Made by a program: the position numbers and the translations under genes. A stretch of DNA of 64,000 nt. It comes from Impatiens glandulifera (taxonomy: Eukaryota; Streptophyta; Magnoliopsida; Ericales; Balsaminaceae). Location: assembly GCF_907164915.1 (NCBI RefSeq), contig NW_025919626.1:61365-125364 (forward strand), given 5' to 3'. Shown here in pieces: positions 11,313 through 21,030 of the stretch; position 1 is the first letter of the stretch; every line of letters starts with the position of its first letter. The notes beneath the pieces are model-generated. The model did no database searches. It saw only the letters and a program-made list of their open reading frames with translations, and had not been told where the DNA came from.

Positions 11313-13445
11313 TGTGCCATGATAAACCGGATTCTTTGTCAAATTAATGACACTCTAACAGTGACATCGCAACATACTTCTCTTGGAGTCTTAACCCAAT
11401 TCTCACAGAAAGAGTTGCAACCACATCATCTCCTTAATAGCCTCTATTATAGTAACATACTCTACCTCACAATTAGAAATAGTAACAATATTTTACAATT
11501 TGGAAACTCAATTGATTGTAGTTCCTCCAAGAGTATAGATGTACTTTGTTGTGCTCTTCTTATTATCAATATCACCACCAATATCAATATCAACATCAAC
11601 ATATCTTTCCAAACTTATGTTAGACATTGGAAACACAAAGTGAGACTCATACTTTCTCTTAAGTATCATAGTATCCACTTTACTACTTCACAATGTTATC
11701 TACACAAGTTACTCATAAATCTGCTAACAACTCACACTACATGTGCAATGTATGGTTGTGTGTAAACCATCACATACATAATACAACCAATGACAAACCA
11801 ATGACAGAGACACAAAACTGTCTATGTAATTTTTCTCATTTTCTGTTGAAGGTGACTGATCATTGGATAGTCTAAAGTCATTAACTAAGGGGTAGTAACT
11901 AATTTTGCATCGTACATGTTGAACATGCTAATAACATTCTTCACATATTCTTTTTTTTTTTTAAGTTTGAGAACCTCTTTTTCTCAGAAGATCCTCATTC
12001 CAAACATTTATTTTACAGCACCCAAATTCTTAATTGCAAATTTCTTAAACACCTATTTATTTAGCTTGTTAATCTCATACAAGCTTAGTCTAGTAATAAT
12101 GTCACCAACGTAGATGAGTAGAATAATGTACGATTTATCAAATCTCTTGATATAGCAACAATGATCAGATTCACACCTCATAAAATTGTTACATTTCATT
12201 AAGTTATTGATTTTTATACTATTGACTTGAAGCATGTTTCAAACCATACAAACTGTTTTGAATTTTACACACAACTTTATATTTTCCTTTACTTTAAAAC
12301 ATTGTGGTTGCCGCATGTAAATATCTTCATCCAAATCACCATAAATTTTTTTTTGACATCCATTTGTTGAAGATGAAGACCTTGTTTTAAAACCAAACTC
12401 AAAATAGTTCTGATTGTCATTAATTTGATCACTAGAGAGAATATCTCGTTATAGTCAATATTTTTCTTCTGCTGAAATCTTTTCACAACCAACATTGTCT
12501 TGTATTTTAAGCTTTTATCATGTTCTTCTTTAATCCTGAATATTCATATGTTGTAAAGTGTTTTCTTTCTCTTTGGTAGTTTAGTGAGCTGTCAAGTCTA
12601 ATTCGATGTTGAAGAGTCCATCTCATCTTTCATCGCTGACTCTCACTTTACTAATTCATTAAAACGTATTGCTCGCATGTAGCATTCATGTTTACCTCTA
12701 TATGTCAACAAAATGTAGTTCAGAGATGGGGACCACCGCTTGAATGATTTTCGATCTCTTGACGATCTTATCAACTATATAACCAGTATTTACTGATTTG
12801 CATATGGGGCTACATTCACAATGAATTATTCTTCAACAACACCTTAGTCTTCTTCGATAGTTAGTATATGTTCAACTGAAAAATATCTCAAATCAATTGT
12901 ACTATACTCTTTCAATTTGGAATTACCATATGAAGTCCTCCCAATACCATCTTTAGAAAGAACACGTTCATTGAAGATGACGTTCCTACTATGAATTATA
13001 TTCTAATTTTGATTATCCTATAAGCGATAACCAAACTCGATATCACCATAACCAATGCAAAAACACTTATTAGACTTTCAATCAACTTTGATTTTATCGT
13101 ATTCATTAATATGTACATATGATAAACAACCAAACATTTTCAGATAAATATTTTTACCTTTTTAATGCCCCAAACTTTGTATGGAATTCTGAATTCAAGA
13201 GGTACATAGGGTCTTCAATTTATCAAGTAGGCAGTAGTGTTGATAACTTCTACCTAGAAGATTTTTGGCATCCCATCGTGCAATCTCATGCTTTTAGAAC
13301 GCTTGTTCAATTCATTCATTCAACTACTCCATTTTCTTGAGTGTGTTGGGAAATATTCTTTACCATATTGATCCCACTTTTAACACAATACTCTTTAAAA
13401 TCTGAATTGATGTACTCACCTCTATTGTTGAATCTCAACACGTAA
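11313..13445 (-). mobile_element. Minus-strand Ty1/copia element, 3' part (integrase to RNase H, truncated)
   Basis: Continuous with 18,594-20,565 once the inserted gypsy element is removed. Reading the minus strand from 13,445: integrase core with the catalytic Glu region (HTQENGVVE), spacer, reverse transcriptase (about 12,500-11,950) and RNase H (about 11,560-11,330, KKSTTKYIYTLGG and VEYVTIIEAIKEMMWLQ). The sequence stops abruptly at about 11,313 within RNase H, so the 3' LTR has been lost. Many stops show it is inactive. Confidence 0.85.
11930..12530 (-). pseudogene. copia reverse transcriptase fragment
   Basis: The minus strand contains the copia reverse transcriptase opening LVVKRFQQKKNIDYNEIFS, the motif QMDVKKKFMVIWMKIFT (normally QMDVKTAFLHGDLxEEIYM), and after a break ESDHCCYIKRFDKSYIILLIYVGDI. 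In that last piece the catalytic YVDD has become YVGD. The enzyme would copy the element RNA in virus-like particles. Loss of one catalytic Asp together with frameshifts makes it non-functional. Confidence 0.85.
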
Positions 13446-13450
13446 CTTTC
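13446..13450. repeat. Target-site duplication CTTTC, left side of the chromovirus
   Basis: The CTTTC immediately preceding the left LTR is repeated at 18,589-18,593 immediately after the right LTR. A 5-bp duplication is normal for gypsy integrases. Confidence 0.95.
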
Positions 13451-13759
13451 TGTTAAGATCTAAAGGATATAAGGACCATTAATATTATTTTCAGTATTTT
13501 CATTTATTCAGACTCACCCTGACTTTATGTTTTATGTTTAAACCATCTTTATTTTCTGTTTTTAACAAAGTGGCCACCGGTTAGGCTAACTCATCATTCA
13601 GACTATATGTAATTCTGAATACCCTCTTTTGAAGGGTATGAACGTTATTGAATGATTTTTTTCTATCACCTTACAGTTCTTTGATCTTTTATCTCCTCAT
13701 TTCTATCTATTGTCTTAAACCCTAATTTATATTCATAGGTTACATCTTAGGGTGTAACA
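13451..13759 (+). repeat. 5' LTR of the chromovirus
   Basis: Begins TGTTAAGATCTAAAGG and ends GGGTGTAACA. It pairs with 18,280-18,588, and both are 309 bp. The U3/R/U5 boundaries are not evident. Confidence 0.95.
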
Positions 13760-13762
13760 AAT

Positions 13763-13774
13763 TGGTATGAGAGC
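13763..13774 (+). other. Primer binding site, initiator Met-tRNA type
   Basis: tggtatgagagc lies three bases after the LTR. It differs at one base from TGGTATCAGAGC, the complement of the 3' end of plant initiator tRNA-Met, the usual primer for minus-strand synthesis. Confidence 0.85.
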
Positions 13775-13790
13775 CGACGATCCGACAACC

Positions 13791-14890
13791 ATGGTGGAAA
13801 CACGGAACCAAGCGGACAACGACTCCTTGCGAGCAGCATTGACATCAATTTCACAATCATTGGAAGAACAAAGGAAGTAGACGGAAAATAAGATTAACTC
13901 ACTTGAATAGAAGATTGAAAACATTTCTGTAAAAGAGAGCTCAGGACGAGTAGATTTAGAGAAATCCTCCCGCACTACACCAACTAGAGAAAGGCAATAT
14001 ATACCCTCAACCCGCTTAACTAAGGTTTATTTCCCGAAGTTCGATGGCGTGAATGTGGAAGGATGGCTCATTTTGGCAGAGCAATTTTTTCGAGTCGATC
14101 ATACAGACGATGCGACTATGGTATGGATCCTTTTCAAGGGATGCACGATTATGGTATGGATCATTTATTCAAACTCATAGTCCTACAGTTGCCCTCACTT
14201 GGCATTTATTTAAAACTACTCTGCTACAACAATTTGGAACTTCTATTTGTGATAGTCCCATTAGCCAACTTATGAATCTAAAACAGACAGGGTCTATACA
14301 AGAGTATAACATGAGATATATGGCTATATCTCAAAAACTACTCAATATGCCTGATGAGTATGTGATTGATTGTTATTTGGGTGGAATACATGAAGAGATA
14401 GCGAATACAGTTAGGATATTAAACCCAAGGTCCCTAAATGAAGCTATGGCAGTAGCCAAAGTATAAGAATCCACGTTCAAATCCCTATTTACCTGAGGTA
14501 GTCTATATTTAGGTAACCCTCCCATCCTTCCCACACCAACCCAAACCCAATCTAATTTTACTTGGACACCATCTTATAAACCAGCTTATCTCCCACCTAA
14601 ACCAACTTATTCACGACCAAATTACTCACCTACACACATTGTCTCTCAAAGGAATAAGTACTTCCAACAAATAGATCCCAAAATCCTAGAAGAGAAGAGA
14701 AGAAAGGGACTATGTTATACTTGTGATGCTAAATTCGATTCTACCCACCAATGCAAGGCTAAGTTATTCATAATTAATGTAGATGAGACAAAAGACAAGG
14801 AGTTCCTATTAACTGAAGCTAGAGAGACTAGTGAGGTTATTCCTCAAGTGGATGAAGCATCTATATCTATACATACCCTTGATGGATCGA
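13791..14890 (+). pseudogene. chromovirus gag (capsid-nucleocapsid)
   Basis: Starts at an ATG 16 bases after the primer site. The frame carries a coiled N-terminus, then the gypsy capsid signature FPKFDGVNVEGWLILAEQFF (about 14,030-14,090), a helical capsid domain (14,200-14,460), and a nucleocapsid knuckle near 14,705-14,755 of the chromovirus form LCYTCDAKFDSTHQC. The product would package element RNA into particles. There are in-frame stops (for example near 13,878 and 13,909) and a frame change around 14,100, where a short near-direct repeat, 'gattatggtatggatc'-like, is duplicated. Confidence 0.85.
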
Positions 14891-14899
14891 AGAAATATT

Positions 14900-15204
14900 A
14901 AACTCTGAGAATATCTGGAAAAATAGGTCAACTATCAGTCATTATTCTCATTGACATAGGGAGCACACATAATTTCATTAATAGTCAGGTAATGAGAAAC
15001 ATCAGTCATCAAGTGCAAAAAACAACTACTCTACCTGTTAAAGTAGCTGATGGATCAAACATATTAAGCACAGCGAGCTGTGAAAATCTCAAATGGACAA
15101 TGGATGGCATCGAATTTATGGTTAACCTCAGAGTTTTGGACATGGCTTCCTATGATATGGTTCTAGGGATAGAATGTCTCATCACTCTCTGTCCATCAAC
15201 TTAG
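14900..15204 (+). pseudogene. chromovirus aspartic protease
   Basis: The active-site motif reads LIDIGSTHNFI, where gypsy proteases usually have (V/L)(V/I)D(S/T)GSTHNFI. The Asp is kept but the following residue has become Ile. Downstream pieces MDGIEFMVNLRVLDM and DMVLGIECL are the conserved strands ending in the usual 'DxVLGxxWL' motif, with Trp changed to Cys. It would cleave the polyprotein during particle maturation. It is fused to the polyprotein and separated from the reverse transcriptase by stops. Confidence 0.85.
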
Positions 15205-15599
15205 GACTTTAAGAGACTAACACTATCATTCTGTAAGAATGAAATCCCATTGTTCCTGTAGGGAGTAAACCAAATGGATATTTGTATCTTGGAAGGATAT
15301 AAACTTGAAAGAATGTTAAAGAAAGTTGCACAAGCAGCGTTAGTGCAGATGATCATACCTCAAATGAATCAATGTCAATTGTTTCAACTTACTGGTCAAT
15401 GGGAATTTGAAGAGCGGGGGAGGAGGAATTAAGCCATCTGATTACTCCAGTTTGAAGAAGAGAAGACATCTTCTGACATCCTAACCACCTACCTCCAATC
15501 AAAAATCAAGACCATCAAATACCTCTTAAAGAAAGAACCAACCCGATATGCCTAAGATCATACCGATATCCCTCCCTCTAGAAGGCAGAAATTGAAAGA

Positions 15600-16403
15600 A
15601 TGGTTGATGAAATGCTTGAGCAAGGCGTTATTCAACCTAGTCACAGTGCATTTGTCGCACCAGTGGTCTTGGTTAGGAAGAAAGATCTGACATGGAGATT
15701 ATGTATTGATTACAGGAAATTAAATGCTGCCACCATAAAAGACAAATTTCCCATACCTGTGATTGAAGAACTACTGGAGGAATTGCACGGTTCAAGAATT
15801 TTTTCCAAATTAGACCTTCGTGCAAGTTATAATCAAATCCGAATGATACCCGCAGACTGCCACAAAACAACATTTAGAACACATGAAGGTTTATATGAGT
15901 TATTGGTAATGCCATTCGGATTAACTAATGCACCCTCTACCTTTCAAAGCTTAATGAATGAGATATTTAAACCGTACTTTCGTAAGTTTGTCCTTATGTT
16001 TTTTGATGACATCCTAATCTATAGAAGCTTTAGACGGGAGCACTTGCAGCATCTAAGGTTAGTTATGGAATTGTTCAGAACTAATGATTTACTTCTTAAC
16101 AGGACAAAATGTGAATTTGGGTGCATTCGAATATCATATATGGGCCACATTATTGACCAAGAAGGAGTTGCAGCTGACCCCGAGAAGTTACAAGCAATGG
16201 AAACATGGCCAATCCCCCAATCATTCAAGCAGCTACAAGAATTTCTGGGTTTAATGGGGTACTACAGAATGTTCATAAAGAGGTATGGATTAATTGCCAA
16301 GGCTTTAACTGATCTATTAAAAAAGGGAAAGTTCGAGTGGAAACTAGAAGCACAAACTGCATTCATGGAATTGAAGAAGGACATGATGACACCCCTGTTC
16401 TAG
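15600..16403 (+). pseudogene. chromovirus reverse transcriptase domain
   Basis: A 267-codon open stretch carrying most reverse transcriptase motifs: [25 protein letters not shown] (first Asp), [13 protein letters not shown], and the catalytic box MFFDDILIY (normally FFDD or YVDD, so the Asp pair is intact). [11 protein letters not shown] and the thumb/connection region follow. It copies element RNA into DNA. The ATG at 15,600 is only the first Met after a stop; the natural product is a gag-pol polyprotein. This is the best preserved enzyme domain in the window. Confidence 0.9.
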
Positions 16404-16819
16404 CTTTGCCAGACTTTGCACAACCATTTGTGGTAGAAACGGACACGAGTGGCATTGGAATTGGGGTACTGTTGATACAGGGAAACAAGCTGATCGCTTT
16501 TATCAGGCGAGCCATACTAGCAGCCAAGAATCCGTCATCCACTTATGAACGCGAACTAATAGCTCTTACATTTGTCGTGGAAAAATGGCAATCATACCTT
16601 CGCTACAAGCCCTTCATTGTCAAGACCGATCACGAAGCATTGAAGCACCTTCTGGAACAAAGAGTCCAGAAACCTGCTCAGGAGAAATGGCTGTATAAAC
16701 TTATTGAGTATGATTTCACAATACAATACAAAAGAGGAAAAGAGAACATAGTGGCTGATACTCTATCTCGTCATAAAATACGATACAATGTGCGGGTATA
16801 TCGGTCTACCATTCTCTAA
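16337..16819 (+). pseudogene. chromovirus RNase H domain
   Basis: The frame overlaps the end of the reverse transcriptase frame in another phase, so a frameshift separates them. RNase H motifs are visible: VETDTSGIGIGVLL (first Asp), TYERELIALTFVVEKWQSYL (Glu), VKTDHEALKHLLEQR (Asp) and the C-terminal ENIVADTLSRH. It degrades the RNA strand of the RNA-DNA hybrid during replication. Catalytic residues look preserved although the joined frame is not. Confidence 0.9.
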
Positions 16820-16860
16820 TCATAAAACGTATAAATAAAGCTTGACAATATGATCCAAAT

Positions 16861-17880
16861 ATGATTAAACTCATTCAAGAGTTAACTGAAAATGAAAAAT
16901 CTCACCCAAGTTATACTTTCATCGATGGGAGTTTGAGGGGAAATGGCAAATTGGTGGTTGGTTTTGATAGCGAGCTCCGTTCTATTTTGATCGCAGCCAC
17001 GCATTTAACTCCAATGGGTGGTCATTCAGGAGTATTAGTAACAACCAAAAAGCTGTAGTTGGGTTACTTCTAGGTGGGAATGTTGATGTACGGGAGTTTA
17101 TTCGTAAGTGCGATGTTTTTCAACGGAACAAGATCGAACTTGTGGCCCTTAAAGGTCTCCTTCAACCTTTACCCATACCGAACCAGGTCTGGCAATCCAT
17201 TTCAATGGACTTAATTGAAAACCTTCCCCCAGTTGGAGAAAAAACCGTCATCTTGGTAGTAGTGGATAGACTCTCCAAAATGGGACATTTTATCGGGTTA
17301 AAGCATCCATTTACTACTAAAAGCATTGCAGAGGTGTTTATCGACAACGTCTACAAACTACATGGAATGCCCTCATCTATTTTAAGTGATAGAGATAAAA
17401 TATTTTTTAGCTCGTTTTGGAGAAAATTTCTTAAACTACAGGGAGTTCATCAAGTGTTGTCTACCACTTATCATCCCCAAACAGACGGGCAAACAGAACG
17501 AGTTAATCGTTGTATTGGTACTTACCTGTGTTGTATGGCAGGTTAGAAGCCTAGGAAATGTATTAAATGGTTACCACTAGAAGAATGGTGGTATAACACG
17601 AATTTCCACTCCGCGACGAAATCCACTCCTTTTGAAATAATCTACGGAAACGCACCTCCTATCCACACTCCTTACTTAGGCGGAGATTCGAAGGTAGACG
17701 AAGTTGATTGTTCACTGTTGGATAGAGAAGAAACATTAAAACTGCTGAAATTTCATTTGAGTCGGGTACAGAATCGCATGAAACAACAGACAGACAAACA
17801 TCGTACTGAAGCACAATTGAAAATTGGGGATTGGGCTTTGGTTAAGCTCCAACCTTATCGATAATTATCGGTCTGAGGAA
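16861..17880 (+). pseudogene. chromovirus integrase
   Basis: The region contains the HHCC-like entry (LTPMGGHSGVLVTTKKL), then the catalytic core with the three acidic residues in ISMDLIENLP, SILSDRDKIF and TDGQTERVN. The core frame stops at 17,546, and remnants of the C-terminal domain (YNTNFHSATKSTPFEIIYG-type sequence) continue to about 17,880 with stops. It catalyses insertion of element cDNA. The core motifs remain readable, but stop codons at about 17,057 and 17,546 break the protein. Confidence 0.88.
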
Positions 17881-17903
17881 ATCACCATAAGCTCCAGAAT
17901 AAG

Positions 17904-18270
17904 TTGTTTGGGTCGTTCATAATTAGTGCCAAAATAGGGGAAGTGTCTTATCGATTGGACCTTCTAGTGGGATCAAGAATCCATAACATGTTCCATATTT
18001 CACAACTGAAAATCTATCAAGGAAATCCAAGAGAAATTACTGCACTTTCTGAGATGAAATCGCAAGCCTTAACTCCAGAAACCATTGTACAAGAAAGACT
18101 TATAGGTGGTAACACAAGACTGTGGTGCTAGTGAAATGGACATGACATGCTGATGAAGATAATACGTGGGAAGACGAGGAAGCAGTTGAAATTGCACATC
18201 CAGAACTAGTCGCAAACTGGGGAAGAACAAGACAGCGTTCGTTTCGCCGAGGTCGTCGAAACATTGAAGA
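17904..18270 (+). pseudogene. chromovirus integrase C-terminus and chromodomain
   Basis: Starts in the GPF-like segment (FGSFIISAKIGEVSYRLDL, usually 'GPF.V..RIG.VAYRLxLP') and VFHVSQLK-type NMFHISQLKIYQG. After a frameshift it gives VLVKWT, a stop, and DNTWEDEEAVEIAHPELVANW, which is the chromodomain signature (WxxxxxxxxTWE). Chromodomains steer insertion to particular chromatin marks. The domain is followed by an Arg-rich tail and then the polypurine tract. Confidence 0.85.
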
Positions 18271-18279
18271 GGAGGGTAT
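18266..18279 (+). other. Polypurine tract of the chromovirus
   Basis: gaagaggagggtat directly abuts the 3' LTR, the expected place for the plus-strand primer. Confidence 0.85.
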
Positions 18280-18588
18280 TGTTACGATCTAAAGGATATA
18301 AGGACCATTAATATTATTTTCAGTATTTTCATTTATTCAGAATCACCCTGACTTTATGATTTATGTTTAAACCATCTTTATTTTCTGATTTTAACAAAGT
18401 GGCCACTTGTTAGACCAGCTCATCATTTAGACTATATGTAATTCTGAATACCCTCTTTTGAAGGGTATGAACGTTATTGAATGGTTTTCTTCTCTCACCT
18501 TATAGTTCTCTGATCTTTCTTCTCCTCATTTTTATCTATTGTCTTAAACCCTAATTTATCTTCATATGTTACATCTTAGGGTGTAACA
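18280..18588 (+). repeat. 3' LTR of the chromovirus
   Basis: Begins TGTTACGATCTAAAGG and ends GGGTGTAACA. 309 bp, same length as the 5' LTR and followed by the target duplication CTTTC. Confidence 0.95.
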
Positions 18589-20195
18589 CTTTCTAATTTG
18601 TTTCAATTTCAACCAAAGTCTTCCACTTCTTTAAAACAACAAATACATCAGACTTGTTTTTCATAAAATAAACACATATTTTTCTTGTCAAATCATCTAG
18701 AAACATCACATAGTAGTGTGATCATCAATAGAAGAAACAAGTGCAAGTTCCTAAACATCAGTGTTTACTAAGTCTTGCCTTTTTATTCTTGAGCTCCTTC
18801 CTAGTCTTTAATAAACTCGCACGTTTTTGTTATCCAAGAATGTAGTTTTTACATATATGATGTTCAACAGACTTCAGGTTTGGAATCTGACAATTCTTCA
18901 TATGATTTTTCATCCATTTTTCACTCATATGGCCTAACCTGTAATGTCATAACTCGTTATTCTTCGAGTCATTAACAATAATAACTATGTCTATACATGT
19001 TGACGACATGTATAACGTTCTAGTTTTATGATCTCGAGTAACAACTATTACTTATTTAGTCACATATCATGCACTGTTTTTACAACTAAAACTAAAACTA
19101 TGACCTTGGTCATTAATTTATGTAACATAAATCAAATTGTGTATTAGACCTAGAATGTGTCTAACCTTATTAATCTTTCAAATAAAACTATTTGTCATTT
19201 TCAATTTAATATCCCACAATATCTAGTAGCTCACAATCTACAAGATAAAAAATCCCGTAATTTCTAGCCGTATAATTCTCCATTAAATCTTTGTGAGTAG
19301 CAGTGTAGATGCTCTCGAGTCCAAAACACATGAATCTATCGGGTTATCAATTGATAGAAGCAACACATCAGTGACAGTTACTATAACTACGTTGGCGGTA
19401 TCATTTGTATCATCACATTTCTTCTTTAGTGCTTTGTAGTCCTTTTCAAGTGACCCTACTTACACAATTCCAACAACCAGTTCGCCCACATTTGGACTGA
19501 CTCCGCATGTCCTCAACATAGACCTACTCTTACCTTTGTTGAAAGTTATATCATTATCTCTGCCCATGTTTTCAACATTAAGAGTATAACCTTTGAACAT
19601 TTCACTCGAATCATTTTATGAACCTCTTAAATAAGAATACGATCAATAACTTCAATAAATTTCAAATTAGAATTTCTAACAGAGTTACTAGTTGACTCCC
19701 TCATAGGTTCATAGTTATTTGATAGATATACTAACAAGATCAGGGCACAAACTTCGTCCCCAAAATCAACCTCAACTGATAGCAATTGATTCACAATTGT
19801 ATAAACTTAATTCAAATAAGTAGTGATAGAAGTACAATAAACTATTCTTCAATTGAAGAGTCTTTTCATTAAATATTGGTTGTTAATAGATTGTTTCACA
19901 TACATATTAGAGAGAGCATTATTGAGACCGATGGTGGTCTTCTCCTTTGTTACGTTGTGAACAACAGTCTTGACTAGCATTAATTAGACAACTCCTAAAA
20001 CATGTTTATCAAAGAGTTTCCATTCAGATTCATCAATCTTCTCTAGTTTCTCACTCAAAAGAGTATGAAACTTCTTTCCGTAGAGATAATACTCAATGTA
20101 CATCCTCTCAAATTCACAATCATCGAATATTTAAATGTCATGACATATACTATTCTCGTCTGTCATCGTTTTAAACTATCCAATCTATCCTAGAA

Positions 20196-20207
20196 GCTCT
20201 GATGCCA
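20196..20207 (-). other. Primer binding site of the copia element
   Basis: The minus strand reads TGGCATCAGAGC, one base different from the initiator-Met primer complement TGGTATCAGAGC. It directly follows the LTR, fixing the element's orientation. Confidence 0.85.
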
Positions 20208-20565
20208 GTTATAAAGATTTGATTCCCTAAATTTGACCTACTTAAAACGATCTACCAAAACGCAAGAAAATAAGAACACAAAAAGACATAGATATATAGT
20301 GGTTCACTTAAAAGAGTTACATCTACTTCAACAACCACTTGATTTCACTATAAAGAAGAAAAAGTAATAAAAAGTTTTGCCTCACATTTTATCTCTAGAA
20401 TTTTGTCTTACTATTAAAACTTTTAATAATAACATATTTATAAGATAAACATTAAAATAGTAAAATTTAAATAACTCTTGGTCAGGCCCAAGCCCAAACC
20501 CAATAAACTCTACATAAATTAACTTAATTAGAGTTTATTATAAGTGTAGGCTTCACAACTCAACA
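20208..20565 (-). repeat. 5' LTR of the minus-strand copia element
   Basis: The minus strand starts TGTTGAGTTGTGAAGCC and runs to the primer site. The length is about 358 bp. No second LTR copy is present because the other end of the element is truncated, so the exact inner border is inferred from the primer site. Confidence 0.7.
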
Positions 20566-20636
20566 AAAGTCTCATATTAATAATGAATTACTAGATTGTG
20601 AATTATTATTAATTGCATACTAGAATGTGGATATAT

Positions 20637-21030
20637 GGAAGTCAATTTCAAATTATAAGGTCCATAGTTGCATCCTTAATCACATGGTGTATACATATTG
20701 TTTTCTTGTAGTTAGTTCAAGTCTTTGTTATATGAATCGTTCCAACCATTTTTTCATATCTTAGGTGAATATTTGGAAGGCCATTACAAACTATCAGGTT
20801 CGATGAGCGTTCCACGAAGTTTGATTCCTACTTAGTTAGTCTATGCACATCGCTTTCTCGTAGGGCTTTGTTATATGAGTCATTCCAAACGTTCTTGAAT
20901 AGGTGGAAATCTTGAAGGCCATTGCAAACTATGAGGTCCAACGAGCAATCCACGGAGTTGCATCCTTATTCAATTGGTCTATTTAGTTGGTCTATGCACA
21001 TCACTTTCTCACAAGGAGAATATATTAGTG
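20637..21030. repeat. Degenerate 138-bp tandem repeat, about three units
   Basis: The motif 'ggccattRcaaactatSagg' and its neighbours (catcctta/ttcctac, tctatgcacatc, tttctcgtaggg) recur with anchors at 20,655, 20,793 and 20,931, a constant period of 138. Units differ considerably. No ORF of note. Confidence 0.75.

Larger units (their letters stand above)
13451..18588 (+). mobile_element. Complete Ty3/gypsy chromovirus (chromodomain element)
   Basis: A 5,138-bp element with two 309-bp LTRs, TG...CA ends and CTTTC target duplications. Internal order is gag, protease, reverse transcriptase, RNase H, integrase, chromodomain, which defines a chromovirus. The small size and short LTRs suggest the Reina-type group (inference). 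The LTRs differ at about 20 positions by eye (roughly 93-94% identity), so the insertion is not recent. Stops and frameshifts between ORFs indicate it is now inactive. It is inserted in the integrase of the minus-strand copia element. Confidence 0.95.
18594..20565 (-). mobile_element. Minus-strand Ty1/copia element, 5' part (LTR, gag, protease, integrase start)
   Basis: Reading the minus strand from 20,565: LTR, primer site, then gag (about 20,170-19,600). The gag is of the UBN2 type, with the signature 'TIGLNNALSNMYVKQSINNQYLMKRLFN' visible in pieces, followed by a zinc-knuckle/protease region and the front half of integrase up to 18,594. There the chromovirus interrupts it. Stops are frequent. 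Together with 11,313-13,445 it makes one element of about 4.1 kb lacking its 3' LTR. Confidence 0.8.

Noticed and set aside
11319..11765. 148-codon plus-strand ORF
   Set aside because: It is the antisense of the copia RNase H on the minus strand and has no domain of its own.
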